Shown here piece by piece: positions 1 through 10,498 of a stretch of DNA of 64,000 nucleotides; position 1 is the stretch's first letter, and every line of letters starts with the position of its first letter. The notes below the pieces were generated by a model that saw nothing but the letters and a program-made list of their open reading frames with translations, was not told the origin of the DNA and ran no database searches. The translations under genes and the position numbers were made by a program. The stretch spans positions 372,001 to 436,000 of the forward strand of contig JADJOJ010000003.1 of assembly GCA_016713825.1 (NCBI GenBank), read 5' to 3'. Source of the DNA: Candidatus Leptofilum gracile. Its GTDB lineage: Bacteria > Chloroflexota > Anaerolineae > Promineifilales > Promineifilaceae.

Positions 1-185
1 AGAGTTACTCAAAGAAAAGCAGAGTTACACAGAGGGATTAGGAGAAATCTGATCAATCTGCGAAATCTGCTGATTTTTTACTCGTGGTGGTGTGCCCACT
101 TATGAAGTCTCCATTGAAAATCATTTAACCGCGGAGAACGCAGAGAAAAATCTGTGCGCAATGTGTGAATTTTTGGTGCCTGGGT
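1..185. other. Non-coding left edge with short repeat fragments
   Basis: No gene is visible. The stretch holds fragments of dispersed intergenic repeats: an AGAGTTACACAGAG-type piece near 20-35, an AATCTGCGAAATCTGC piece near 55-72 that recurs in similar form near 2085 and 48110, and ACCGCGGAGAACGCAGAG near 129-146, which matches one arm of the hairpin repeat at 676-746. Confidence 0.6.
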
Positions 186-659
186 TCATCTCGGCTTTAA
201 GGCGATGAAGGGAATGGAGTCGCGGCCGACGGCGCGATATTCCGCTTCGGTGGAGATGTTGTAGCCGATGAGTTTGCCCAGGTTTTTGGCGGCGGTGGGG
301 TGGCGGCGGGCGTAATCTGCCATCGCTTCGCCGGATTGTTCTGGGGTGAGGGGAACGGCCGTTACCACCATTTTGCGCCAGCCTACCTGAATGTCTACTT
401 TGGGCTGGGCCAAAATATTCAAATACCAGTCCGACTTTTGGCCAAAGCCAGAGGCGATGAAGTAGGTGTCGCTTGTTTTGTCGTAGTTGACGACTTCCAG
501 GACTGTTTGGCGCGGTTGGCCGCTTTTGCGGCCGATGTGGTTCAGCAGCAAAAAGCGCTGGCCCAGCAGGCCGCCCAAACCCATCCGGTAAAGGAACAGC
601 GGGGCACGGAAGAAAAACTTTTTAAGCCCGGTAACCGGTTTTCTTTCTGTCTGGTTCAT
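186..659 (-). CDS. Deazaflavin (F420)-dependent nitroreductase family protein (DUF385/Ddn-like)
   Basis: A 157-residue protein of the split beta-barrel Ddn/DUF385 family, whose characterised members use reduced F420 to reduce nitro compounds or quinones. The N-terminal basic/hydrophobic helix, the block NHIGRKSGQPRQT around residues 40-52 and FGQKSDWYLNILAQP around residues 72-86 are the family hallmarks. The length is normal. The ATG at 659 has a weak purine-rich site (AAGAGACG) upstream. It follows the glycosyltransferase at 746-1990 on the same strand, but a hairpin repeat separates them, so it may be a separate unit. The substrate cannot be read from sequence. Whether this organism makes F420 is not shown here, and heme or flavin binding is possible in this fold. 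Confidence 0.8.
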   Translation of the reverse strand: MNQTERKPVTGLKKFFFRAPLFLYRMGLGGLLGQRFLLLNHIGRKSGQPRQTVLEVVNYDKTSDTYFIASGFGQKSDWYLNILAQPKVDIQVGWRKMVVTAVPLTPEQSGEAMADYARRHPTAAKNLGKLIGYNISTEAEYRAVGRDSIPFIALKPR

Positions 660-675
660 GATTTCGTCTCTTTTT

Positions 676-746
676 TACCGCAGAGGGCGCGGAGGACGCA
701 GCGTTTTTTCTTCTTATTCTTTGCGTGCTTCGCGTTCTCTGCGGTT
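676..746. repeat. Dispersed hairpin repeat (CCGCAGAG...CTCTGCGG)
   Basis: Imperfect inverted repeat with arms starting CCGCAGAGGGCGCGGAGGAC and ending CGTTCTCTGCGG around a T-rich centre. A related copy lies at 48158-48230 and a half copy near 129-146. It sits between two minus-strand genes and could act as a processing or termination hairpin. Confidence 0.6.
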
Positions 747-1990
747 TAATTTTTTTCTGATGAATACCGCTCAGCCAAAAAGGTGGCGGTGTTGATTGCG
801 CCAGGCCAGTCGGCCATGAGCGCCTGAATTTCTTGGGCGCGTTGGCGCACCTGGGGGTCTAGCCGCAGATGTTCGATTGCTTGATGAAGCTGGTCGCGGG
901 TGACGCCGTATTTGGGCAGGCGTACGGCCGTTCCCTGCCGCGCCATAAACTCGATGTTCCAATCTTGCTCTGGCTGAAGGCCGATGCCCACAAATGGCGT
1001 GCCAGAAGCGCAGGCGGTTTGCACCGTGCCCTCGCCGCCGTGAATGACGGCCACTTCCGCCAACGGGTTTACTTTGTGGGCGGGCAGCCAGTCGAAGGTG
1101 TGGACGTTGGGCGGAACGGCCACTGCCACCCCGCGCAAATGGGCCTTGATGGGGGCAATCACCGTGTACGGCAGCTCGCCCAAAAGCTGCATGATGTGTA
1201 CCAGCACGTCCTGGTTGGCGCTGCTGCCCATTGCAAAGTAGACCAGCGGCTTATCGCGGGGCAGCTGCTCAATCTCGGTGGGGATTTCCCCTTCCAGCCG
1301 GGCGAAGATGGGGCCGACGTATTGCCAGTTCGGCGGCAAATTGTGCAGCCCGGTGAGCTGGGGGATGTGGGTGACCAGCGTTTGGTCGCCGGCAAACAGA
1401 TCCACGGTGTATTTGAAGGGGGCAAGGCCAAAATGAGTGGCGGTTTGGTTGAACGGCCGTACCCACAGCTTCAGCCTCGGCCCGGCCCAGTTCAAAAAGC
1501 GATCCTTCCAGCCGCTGGGAATGAGCCGCAGTGGCCCCACGTCGTACTGCGCGGGCCAGGTGCCCAGCCCGGCTTCGAAGAAGGGGCGGGTGAACGCCAG
1601 CGGGCAGACCACCACCAGCGGCACCCTGGCCGCCCGCGCCGAAATGTACATGCTGAGCGTGAAGCCCATCACCACTGCCGCCGGTTGCAGATCGGCAATC
1701 AGCGCCAGCTCGCTGTTGCCCCGTTCGATGAGCTCTTGCGGGGTGAACATCTTGCCGCCGCGCTCGCCGCGATCGGCCTTCCACAGTTCCTGGATGCGCT
1801 GCGGGGTTAGCTGCGGCTGCTGGGGATGGTAGGCAAAGCCCGCGTCGGTGATGAGATGGACAAAATCGCCGCCGTAGCCCATAAAGTGGCAGTCAAAGGC
1901 GAACTGGTCGCGGCACACTTTGGCAATTTCTACCATGCGGCTCGTTTCGGCGATGTTCCAGGTGACGGGGGCAAAAAGCAGGGTACTCAT
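746..1990 (-). CDS. MGT-type glycosyltransferase (GT1/GT28 fold), copy 2
   Basis: A 414-residue GT-B glycosyltransferase resembling macrolide/UDP-glycosyl transferases. The N-terminal Rossmann half starts TLLFAPVTWNIAETSRM. The C-terminal donor-binding half has YFAMGSSANQDVL, then HTFDWLPAHKVNPLAEVAVIHGGEGT and the GLQPEQDWN block of nucleotide-sugar binding. It is clearly paralogous to the protein at 2643-3884 (shared RDKPL-YFAMGSS and DWLPAHKVN). Acceptors of this family are lipids or small hydrophobic molecules; the acceptor here is unknown. I place the start at 1990 because AAGGA lies just upstream; an in-frame ATG at 2014 is less likely. It is probably the last gene of the TetR-controlled operon, after a 113-bp gap. 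Confidence 0.8.
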   Translation of the reverse strand: MSTLLFAPVTWNIAETSRMVEIAKVCRDQFAFDCHFMGYGGDFVHLITDAGFAYHPQQPQLTPQRIQELWKADRGERGGKMFTPQELIERGNSELALIADLQPAAVVMGFTLSMYISARAARVPLVVVCPLAFTRPFFEAGLGTWPAQYDVGPLRLIPSGWKDRFLNWAGPRLKLWVRPFNQTATHFGLAPFKYTVDLFAGDQTLVTHIPQLTGLHNLPPNWQYVGPIFARLEGEIPTEIEQLPRDKPLVYFAMGSSANQDVLVHIMQLLGELPYTVIAPIKAHLRGVAVAVPPNVHTFDWLPAHKVNPLAEVAVIHGGEGTVQTACASGTPFVGIGLQPEQDWNIEFMARQGTAVRLPKYGVTRDQLHQAIEHLRLDPQVRQRAQEIQALMADWPGAINTATFLAERYSSEKN

Positions 1991-2103
1991 TTCAATTTCC
2001 TTTGGCGGGGTCAACCTGTTTTTGCACCCGAATTCGTTGCAAACCCTAGGAAGTCCTTAAGAGCCACAGATTTTAAATCTTTTCAATCTGCATAATCTGC
2101 TCA

Positions 2104-2646
2104 TCAATATTTTTTTGGTTCTGGCCTGTCCAGATCAGGCAAAATTGCCTGGATGTCGGCGGCGTGGCTGTCGAAGTGGCGCTTGATGTAGCCGAACAGG
2201 TACGCCAGCGTTACGTCGCCTGCCAGCAGCGGGTCCCAACTGGGGTAGCGCACGCTTTTTTGCAGATCGGCTTCATCCAGGCGGCGGAACGTTTGCAGAA
2301 TGCGTTCGTGGGCCTGGTTGTATTCATCGGCCAAAAATTGGCGGTTGAGATGGCGTGCGCCGTACCGGGTGAGGTGGGCGTTGAGCCAGTGGAAGAGCCG
2401 TTCGGGAAACAGTTTAGGCAGGAGGGTGAGCAGGAACGGCCGTTTCAACACCATCGCTACATCGGCCACCATAAACCGGGGGGCGATGCTCATGTGGTAG
2501 AGCAGCTCGCCGATGGTCCAGGCGGGATTGCTGCTGGGCTGGCCGAATGCGTCGTCGGGCAGGCTGTCTAGCAGTTGGTGGAACTGCCGCCGCGTTTCTT
2601 CAATTTCGTGTAAAAGCTCCGTTTTTGTTGTTATCGTTTTTGTCAC
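2104..2646 (-). CDS. DinB-superfamily protein
   Basis: About 180 residues with the four-helix DinB/DUF664 pattern. An early helix LLHEIEETRRQFHQLLDSLP is followed by NPAWTIGELLYHMSIAPRF, with the first putative metal-binding His in LLYHMS, and a late helix YIKRHFDSHAADIQAIL carries the other His residues. DinB-fold proteins bind a divalent metal, and some are thiol transferases (bacillithiol or mycothiol dependent). The GTG start at 2646 overlaps the stop of the upstream glycosyltransferase (GTGA), which implies translational coupling; a start at 2694 would lie deep inside that gene. A helper role next to two glycosyltransferases is inference. Confidence 0.7.
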   Translation of the reverse strand: MTKTITTKTELLHEIEETRRQFHQLLDSLPDDAFGQPSSNPAWTIGELLYHMSIAPRFMVADVAMVLKRPFLLTLLPKLFPERLFHWLNAHLTRYGARHLNRQFLADEYNQAHERILQTFRRLDEADLQKSVRYPSWDPLLAGDVTLAYLFGYIKRHFDSHAADIQAILPDLDRPEPKKY

Positions 2647-3884
2647 CCAAATTTTTCCAGCAGCAGCTCCGCCGCCAGGTAAGGACCGTCCCATTTTTCC
2701 ATCACTTTGGCAAATTCTGCGGCCTTTTTCTTGGCCACGGGATCGTGCAGCAGTTGCTTGATTGCTTGCTGCACTTTGGCCGATGGGTCTTTGGCTTTGG
2801 GTATGCGGATGGCAAAGCCTTTACGCACCAGAGCGGCGATGTTGGCATCTTGCTCAGGCTGCATACCCACTCCGACCACCGGTTTTCCGGCGTAAGCGGC
2901 CGTCATGATTGTGCCAATGCCGCCGTGAATGACAGAAAGGTCGGCGAGATGGTTGACCTTATGCGCAGGCAGCCAGTCGGTAACCATCACATTTTCGGGA
3001 ATTTTTACACCGGGAACCTTGTCCAGATGGGATTTGACTGGGGCAATGACGTGATATGGTTTGTTGGCAAAACTTTCTGTGATGGTGGCCACAATTTCTG
3101 GCGTACCTGAGCTACCCATGGCAAAGTAAATCAACGGTTTGTCGCGCGGGATTTGCTGGATGGCTTCGGGTAGGGGGAAATCCTGGCGGGCAATCAGCGG
3201 TCCGGTGTAATAGTAATCTGGCGGCAGCTCAATATCGGTAAATTCGGCTGGCTCGGCTACCAGGGTCATATCACCGCGCCAGTAATCAAATATGGAGCGA
3301 TAGGTCTTGACGCCAAAATGTTTGGCTGCTTTGTTGACCGGGCCCAGAAAGCCATAGCGAATCCAAAAGTTGATAAAGAGGTAAACCAGGCCATCGGCCA
3401 GCCATTTGAGTGGCTTAAACGCAATCTGGTCGGTCATGCCTGCGCCGTGCTTGAAGAATTCTGGCAGCCAGGTGGATTGGATGGTCCACACCAGAGGTAC
3501 TTGGGCTATCTGGCAGGAGACGGGGATGGTGACGTAAGAGCCGGTTAAAACGGCCACGGGCTTTAATTCTTGGAGGTAGGCAACCTCATTGTTGATTCTG
3601 GCAATGAGTTCTGGTTGGGAAAAGGCGGGCGCAAATTTTTCTCCCTTATCCACTTTGCTGATGAAATCGATTTTTTCAGGTGTCAAACGGGGTTCCATCA
3701 ATTTGAGCGGAAAGCCCGCGTCTGTGATGAGGCGCTCAAATTGGCCACCATCGGAAATGAATTGGATGTTGAAAATATTGCTGGCCTGGGGGTGCTGGGC
3801 GATGCCTTTGGCAATCTCTAGCATGCGCGTGGTTTCTGCCAGATTGAAGGCGACGGGGGCAAACAGGAGTGTTTTCTTTGGCAT
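2643..3884 (-). CDS. MGT-type glycosyltransferase (GT1/GT28 fold), copy 1
   Basis: A 413-residue GT-B glycosyltransferase, paralogue of the 746-1990 gene. It starts MPKKTLLFAPVAFNLAETTR. The C-terminal half carries KPLIYFAMGSSGTPE, VTDWLPAHKVNHLADLSV, IHGGIGT and GVGMQPEQDAN, the donor-binding region of UDP/dTDP-sugar transferases. The start is supported by GAGG upstream. It lies 15 bp behind the TetR gene and overlaps the DinB gene by 4 bp, so the three are surely co-transcribed. TetR control suggests induction by a small molecule, perhaps glycosylated as detoxification or as a membrane glycolipid; this is inference. Confidence 0.82.
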   Translation of the reverse strand: MPKKTLLFAPVAFNLAETTRMLEIAKGIAQHPQASNIFNIQFISDGGQFERLITDAGFPLKLMEPRLTPEKIDFISKVDKGEKFAPAFSQPELIARINNEVAYLQELKPVAVLTGSYVTIPVSCQIAQVPLVWTIQSTWLPEFFKHGAGMTDQIAFKPLKWLADGLVYLFINFWIRYGFLGPVNKAAKHFGVKTYRSIFDYWRGDMTLVAEPAEFTDIELPPDYYYTGPLIARQDFPLPEAIQQIPRDKPLIYFAMGSSGTPEIVATITESFANKPYHVIAPVKSHLDKVPGVKIPENVMVTDWLPAHKVNHLADLSVIHGGIGTIMTAAYAGKPVVGVGMQPEQDANIAALVRKGFAIRIPKAKDPSAKVQQAIKQLLHDPVAKKKAAEFAKVMEKWDGPYLAAELLLEKFG

Positions 3885-3899
3885 GGGGTCCTCTACTTT

Positions 3900-4484
3900 T
3901 TAAGAAGCTTGTAATCCTTGGAGCAGCAGCTGTACGGCCGTTTCTACCTGCGTTTCTAAATTGACCAACTCTGGCGAGACGGCCCAAATGAGCAGCACCC
4001 CCTCAAACAGGGCGATGATGGTGGTGGCTGTGGTTTGGCTGTCTACGCTGCGAAACTCGCCGTCGCCAAGGCCTTGCTCGACGAGAGCGGCAATTTTGGC
4101 TTTGTAATTTTGAAAATGGGTTTGCAGCGTTGTTTGTAATCCTGCCTCACGAGCAGCCAGGGCGTAAAATTCCAGGGGGGAAGGGAACTGGCTGGCCATA
4201 GCGGCCACGCTTTGGCCCGTAACGGTGGCGAGTTGGGTGAGTTTGGCAACGGCCGTTCCCTCCCCCGCCAGCATCCCATCCAACAGCGCCAGCTGCTCCA
4301 CAAAAAAGTGGTCAAAGATGGCGGTAATCAGCGCATCCTTGCTTTTGAAGTGCCAGTAGACGCCCCCTTTGCTCAGGCCGCTGGCCCGCACCACGTCGTT
4401 CATGCTGGCTTTGGCGAACCCTTTTTCGGCAAAAACGGCCAGGGCGGTGGCCAAAATGTGGGCTTTGCTTTCGTGTTCGGTCAT
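3900..4484 (-). CDS. TetR-family transcriptional regulator
   Basis: A 194-residue TetR/AcrR-type repressor. The N-terminal HTH reads ILATALAVFAEKGFAKASMNDV then ASGLSKGGVYWHFKSKDAL (about residues 10-52), the classic TetR signature. The C-terminal ligand domain is variable and ends in a helix-rich segment. AAGGAAAG precedes the ATG at 4484. It is the first gene of a four-gene minus-strand operon with the two glycosyltransferases and the DinB protein. A perfect palindrome right after the predicted transcription start (4499-4516) fits autorepression. The ligand is unknown. Confidence 0.9.
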   Translation of the reverse strand: MTEHESKAHILATALAVFAEKGFAKASMNDVVRASGLSKGGVYWHFKSKDALITAIFDHFFVEQLALLDGMLAGEGTAVAKLTQLATVTGQSVAAMASQFPSPLEFYALAAREAGLQTTLQTHFQNYKAKIAALVEQGLGDGEFRSVDSQTTATTIIALFEGVLLIWAVSPELVNLETQVETAVQLLLQGLQAS

Positions 4485-4498
4485 AACTTTCCTTCAAG

Positions 4499-4516
4499 AC
4501 CGACCGGTTGGTCGGT
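4499..4516. promoter_or_regulatory. Putative TetR operator (ACCGACC-GGTT-GGTCGGT)
   Basis: A perfect inverted repeat with 7-bp arms around GGTT. It sits between the predicted -10 box and the ATG of the TetR gene. The sequence resembles operators of several TetR repressors whose half-sites contain GACCG/CGGTC. Binding by the adjacent regulator is inferred. Confidence 0.7.
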
Positions 4517-4527
4517 TTATTGGGGGG

Positions 4528-4557
4528 AGTTTAGCATGGGGAACGGCCGTTTGTCAA
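4528..4557 (-). promoter_or_regulatory. Sigma-70-type promoter of the TetR operon
   Basis: On the minus strand, TTGACA (4552-4557), an 18-bp spacer containing AACGGCCGTT, then TAAACT (4528-4533). Transcription would start near 4521, placing the palindromic operator just downstream. Confidence 0.6.
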
Positions 4558-4607
4558 GCATTGCTGGCCCTTTTTAGCCAGTCTGGGAGCGCCGCTTATT
4601 TTGCTGT

Positions 4608-7600
4608 TTAGCTAAACAGCACCTGCACATCTTCGGCGGTGAGCTGTTTGAGGAAGTTGCTCTCGGCGGTGATGAGCTGTTCGACGAGATTTTGCTTGCG
4701 CTGCTGCAGCTCCAGAATTTTCTCTTCAACGGAATCTTTAGTGATGAGCTTGTAGACGAAAACCGGGTTTTCTTGCCCGATGCGGTGGGAACGGTCGGAC
4801 GCCTGCATTTCGACGGCGGGATTCCACCAGGGGTCTACGTGAATGACATAGTCGGCGGCGGTGAGGTTGAGGCCCACGCCGCCAGCTTTCAGGCTAATCA
4901 AAAAGAAGGAGATGTTGGGGTCATTTTGGAATTTGTCTACACGTTCTTGCCGTTTGCGGGTATGGCCGTCCAAATAAGTGTAAGTTAATCCGTGTTTCTC
5001 CATCTCATCCCGAATAAGCTCCAACATTTTTACAAACTGGGAAAAGATGAGCGCTTTGTGGCCCTCTTGGTGCAAGGTTTGCAGCGTTTCTAGCAGGAAT
5101 GCCATTTTGGCCGAGTCGCCCTTAAAGTTTTGCCGCACCAGTTTGGGATGATTGCAAATTTGGCGCAGCCGCAGCAGCCCTTCTAGCACCTTAAACCGGG
5201 CGCTGTTGATTCCTTCGGATTCAATCAGCCCCAAGAGCTGGGCGCGATAGCTGTCGCGGGTTTTTGTGTACACTTTGCGCTGGGCGCTGTCCATTTCTAC
5301 ATAGACCAGCCGGTCTGAGCGCGGGGGCAGATCGAGGGCGACCTGGCTTTTGGTGCGGCGCATAATGAAGGGGTAGACCATCTTGCGCAGCAGGTCGGCG
5401 GCCGTTTTGTCGTTGTTGCGTTCGATGGGGTTGCTAAATTCAGTTTTGAAGTAGTCGGCGCTGCCCAGCAGGCCAGGGTTGAGAAAGGCGAACTGTGACC
5501 ACAGCTCGAAAGTGGAATTTTCTACCGGGGTGCCGGTCATCACCAGGCGGTGCTGGCTTTGGAGCAGGCGCACGCTTTTGGCAATTTTGGTGTTGGGATT
5601 TTTGATTGCCTGGGATTCATCCAAAATGATGTAGTGAAAGGTGAATTGGCGCAGCATTTGAATGTCGCGGCGCACGACGCCGTAGGTGGTCAGGATTAGA
5701 TTGGCCTTGGCGAACGGTGCGGCCGTTTGGGGGCGGTCGTTGCCAAAATGGGTGAATAGTTTGAGGCTGGGCGTAAAGCGTTGGGCTTCGCGTTCCCAGT
5801 TGCCCAGCAGCGAGCGGGGCATAACGATGAGCGTGGGCGGCAGGGTGCTATCTTTTTCATAGAGGGATTGGAGCAAGGCCAGAACCTGGATTGTTTTGCC
5901 CAGGCCCATATCGTCGGCCAGGCAGCCGCCAAAGTTGAAGTCGTGCAGAAAGTGGAGCCAGTTGAGCCCGGCTTGTTGATACGGCCGTAACTCGCCCACA
6001 AATTGTGCGGGTAACGGCCGTTCTGCAATCCCCTCAAACGAACGCAGCTGCTGCAGCTTTTGCTGGTACTGGTCGTCAACTTGCGTCTGGTCGGCCTGAC
6101 CCAACAGCTGATCCAGCAGCGTGAGGTGGTGGTTAGACAGGCGGATATTGTCATCCGTTTGCTCGCCCAGGTAAAACAGATGGCGATATTTTTCCAGCCA
6201 CGCTTCGGGAATTTCGCCAATGGTGCCATCGGCCAGCTTGATAAACCGGTCCTTGCGCCGCAGCGATTGGCGCACCGTTTTGAGGTCCACGGGCACATCG
6301 CCAAACTGAATGAGCGTTTGAATATCAAACCAGTCGATGCCTGAAGAGACGTTGAAGGAAATGGTGGGCGTGTTGCGATTCACCCGCACCGATTTGAGGT
6401 TGTCTTCGCCAAAAATTTCGTAGCCATTGGCGGCCAAAACGGGCAGCTTTTTCAACAAGAAGTCGAGCGGGGTGGTGCCTGAACGCAGGGCATACGTTTC
6501 GTCGCGTGCTTTGGGGGCATATTTCAGGCCAGTTTGTGCCGATGAGGTGGCCCGGTAAATTTCCTCCTCCTGCTGGCCGTCTCGCTGCACTTCAATCAGG
6601 GTCAGCTGCTCGGCGTCGGAATTGGCTTCATCGAGGGTGGTGGTGAACAGTGGGTAGGTGGGTGTGTGCGGCACGCTGATTTGGCCATAGCGAAAATGGA
6701 GCGTGGCGGTGAGTTCGCCATCTTTTTCTTCGAGGAAGAGCTGTTTGGCTGCTAGCGGGGTGTGATGTTTTTGGTGGGAAACGGCCGTTCCCCCCAGCGG
6801 CAAATGTTCCAGCAGCGGCGCTAAATAGTTGGTTACAAAAAACGATTTTTGCGCCTTGGGAATGGTTAGCTTGCCTCTCTCAACCAATCGATGAACCAGG
6901 TGATAGGGGATGTGATCCTCACACCTGGCTAAAAGTGCGTCCGTTTTTAGCCAATATCGATCTGTGCCAAAAATTTCTGTTGTTTTTTGGTGGAGGTCTA
7001 CGGTTTCATTGCCCACATCTGCCTTCAATGAAAGGGTGAGCTGTTCCCCTGTTTCACTCAGGTCGAACCGTATTTGGGCCAGGTCGGGGGAGATGCGCAG
7101 GAGTGCTTCAAACGGCCGTTGGCTGCTCCCGGTAAAAATGGGCATAGCAAACGGCCGTAACGCATCTAGCTTTGTGGCCACATTTTGTGACCGATAATAA
7201 TAATTGTTGTTGTTGTCCAGGCTCAACGTTAACACTGTTTTCAAGAATGGCGAGATGTTCACATCGTTGCCACCGTTGAGCCCATGCATGCTGTCTACCG
7301 ATTTGGGTTTTTGAGCAATTTCTGGATGAGCGATCAGGTAATTGGCCAGGGCGAAGTTATCAATATTGTCATTGTCTTCAAAAAATTCGTCGGGGAACAG
7401 CTTGCGGTCCAGGCGATACCCGTTTAGCTGATAACCATAGCCATAGTACTCGGCGTACAAGCTTAAAAAGAGCACGGTTTGTTTGGACCGTGTTGTGCCC
7501 GTTCCTGAGTAATAGGTGGCCATTTGCAGCACGTCATTCAGCTGCTTTTGCCATCTGGTGGGGTCCATGTCGGCCGAGACTTGCTTCTCGATAAAAAGGA

Positions 7601-7913
7601 GCGCGGCCACAATATGTTTGCAGATGTCAAAACTGACATCGGTCGGACAATTACAATCATAGTAAATATCCTCATCAAGTTGGGCAATATCGATGCAATA
7701 TTGGGCGCCGCCGCTGCCGCGCACGTGCAGGTGAAGATGATCCTCTTGTTGGGAAATCATCTCCACGCGATTTTCCTTAAAATAGCGACTGCCTTGTTCC
7801 AATGTTTTTTTGGTGGCAAACTCTTTTATATTGTCTTGAGCAATAAACCTCATAAAATCATTGTGATTTTTCAAAGCGTATCTCCACAAAATTTGGGAAA
7901 GGTGCGTTTGCAT
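4608..7913 (-). CDS. SNF2/Rad54-family helicase with SWIM zinc finger
   Basis: A 1101-residue Swi2/Snf2 ATPase. A SWIM zinc finger lies near residues 87-100 (CNCPTD...ICKH), followed by a long middle region and the two-lobed motor. Walker A is DDMGLGKTIQ near residue 666 and motif II is DESQ near 766. Motif III is MTGTPVENS and motif VI is SDRSHRIGQ, with LIFSQFVKML and LKAGGVGLNLT before it. The N-terminal SWIM plus C-terminal SNF2 layout is common in bacteria (HepA/RapA-like superfamily) and usually assigned to nucleic-acid remodelling. The start at 7913 has GGAAG close by; ATG at 7853 is an alternative. It is transcribed divergently from the 8209 gene. Confidence 0.88.
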   Translation of the reverse strand: MQTHLSQILWRYALKNHNDFMRFIAQDNIKEFATKKTLEQGSRYFKENRVEMISQQEDHLHLHVRGSGGAQYCIDIAQLDEDIYYDCNCPTDVSFDICKHIVAALLFIEKQVSADMDPTRWQKQLNDVLQMATYYSGTGTTRSKQTVLFLSLYAEYYGYGYQLNGYRLDRKLFPDEFFEDNDNIDNFALANYLIAHPEIAQKPKSVDSMHGLNGGNDVNISPFLKTVLTLSLDNNNNYYYRSQNVATKLDALRPFAMPIFTGSSQRPFEALLRISPDLAQIRFDLSETGEQLTLSLKADVGNETVDLHQKTTEIFGTDRYWLKTDALLARCEDHIPYHLVHRLVERGKLTIPKAQKSFFVTNYLAPLLEHLPLGGTAVSHQKHHTPLAAKQLFLEEKDGELTATLHFRYGQISVPHTPTYPLFTTTLDEANSDAEQLTLIEVQRDGQQEEEIYRATSSAQTGLKYAPKARDETYALRSGTTPLDFLLKKLPVLAANGYEIFGEDNLKSVRVNRNTPTISFNVSSGIDWFDIQTLIQFGDVPVDLKTVRQSLRRKDRFIKLADGTIGEIPEAWLEKYRHLFYLGEQTDDNIRLSNHHLTLLDQLLGQADQTQVDDQYQQKLQQLRSFEGIAERPLPAQFVGELRPYQQAGLNWLHFLHDFNFGGCLADDMGLGKTIQVLALLQSLYEKDSTLPPTLIVMPRSLLGNWEREAQRFTPSLKLFTHFGNDRPQTAAPFAKANLILTTYGVVRRDIQMLRQFTFHYIILDESQAIKNPNTKIAKSVRLLQSQHRLVMTGTPVENSTFELWSQFAFLNPGLLGSADYFKTEFSNPIERNNDKTAADLLRKMVYPFIMRRTKSQVALDLPPRSDRLVYVEMDSAQRKVYTKTRDSYRAQLLGLIESEGINSARFKVLEGLLRLRQICNHPKLVRQNFKGDSAKMAFLLETLQTLHQEGHKALIFSQFVKMLELIRDEMEKHGLTYTYLDGHTRKRQERVDKFQNDPNISFFLISLKAGGVGLNLTAADYVIHVDPWWNPAVEMQASDRSHRIGQENPVFVYKLITKDSVEEKILELQQRKQNLVEQLITAESNFLKQLTAEDVQVLFS

Positions 7914-8208
7914 CTTCCAGTAATTCGCTGATAACGATCAGGCTGCATGCCATAAACGGCCAGGTTAATTGTACAAATCATCCTGTGTACTGAACAGTAA
8001 ACCGCCATTTTGGCTGCGATGGCATGATTCTATCTCTGAGTTGCGGCGGGCAGGTTGCTCTGCTGGGTGGGTGATGAAAGGTGACAGAGTTCACATCGCT
8101 TCGGTGTCGTTCCTCCTAACGAAAAAACGGCCGTTTGAGTATGCTTTTCAAGTGGCAGTCACCGGCATGCGTGGCTGCTGCCATGCCCATCCCACAAGTG
8201 AGGAAGTT
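7914..8208. other. Divergent intergenic region
   Basis: About 295 bp between the helicase (minus) and the acyl-ACP-reductase-like gene (plus). It holds one ACGGCCGT palindrome near 8127. An open frame continuous with the downstream gene runs from 7969, but its translation is low-complexity and unlike a protein domain, so I treat it as upstream DNA. No promoter could be fixed with confidence. Confidence 0.4.
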
Positions 8209-10392
<2,184 letters not shown>

Positions 10393-10461
10393 GATGTGAA
10401 AGTGGTCCCCTTTTTACTTTTGACTTCTTACTCACCCACTGGCTTTTCCCGGCGAAAGTGA

Positions 10462-10490
10462 TGGACAACGGCCGTAATTTCCCCTAATAT
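10462..10490 (+). promoter_or_regulatory. corA promoter, probably leaderless
   Basis: TGGACA (10462-10467), a 17-bp spacer starting with ACGGCCGT, then TAATAT (10485-10490). The corA ATG is at 10499, only 8 bp after the -10 box, with no Shine-Dalgarno sequence. The mRNA would therefore begin at or next to the start codon. Confidence 0.6.
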
Positions 10491-10498
10491 TCTTCCTC

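Noticed and set aside
2643..4484. The TetR-adjacent genes as an efflux pump
   Set aside because: They carry no membrane segments and match glycosyltransferases and DinB.
7969..8208. Extension of the AAR-like gene to 7969
   Set aside because: No homology-like content and no ribosome site; AGGAAG precedes 8209.
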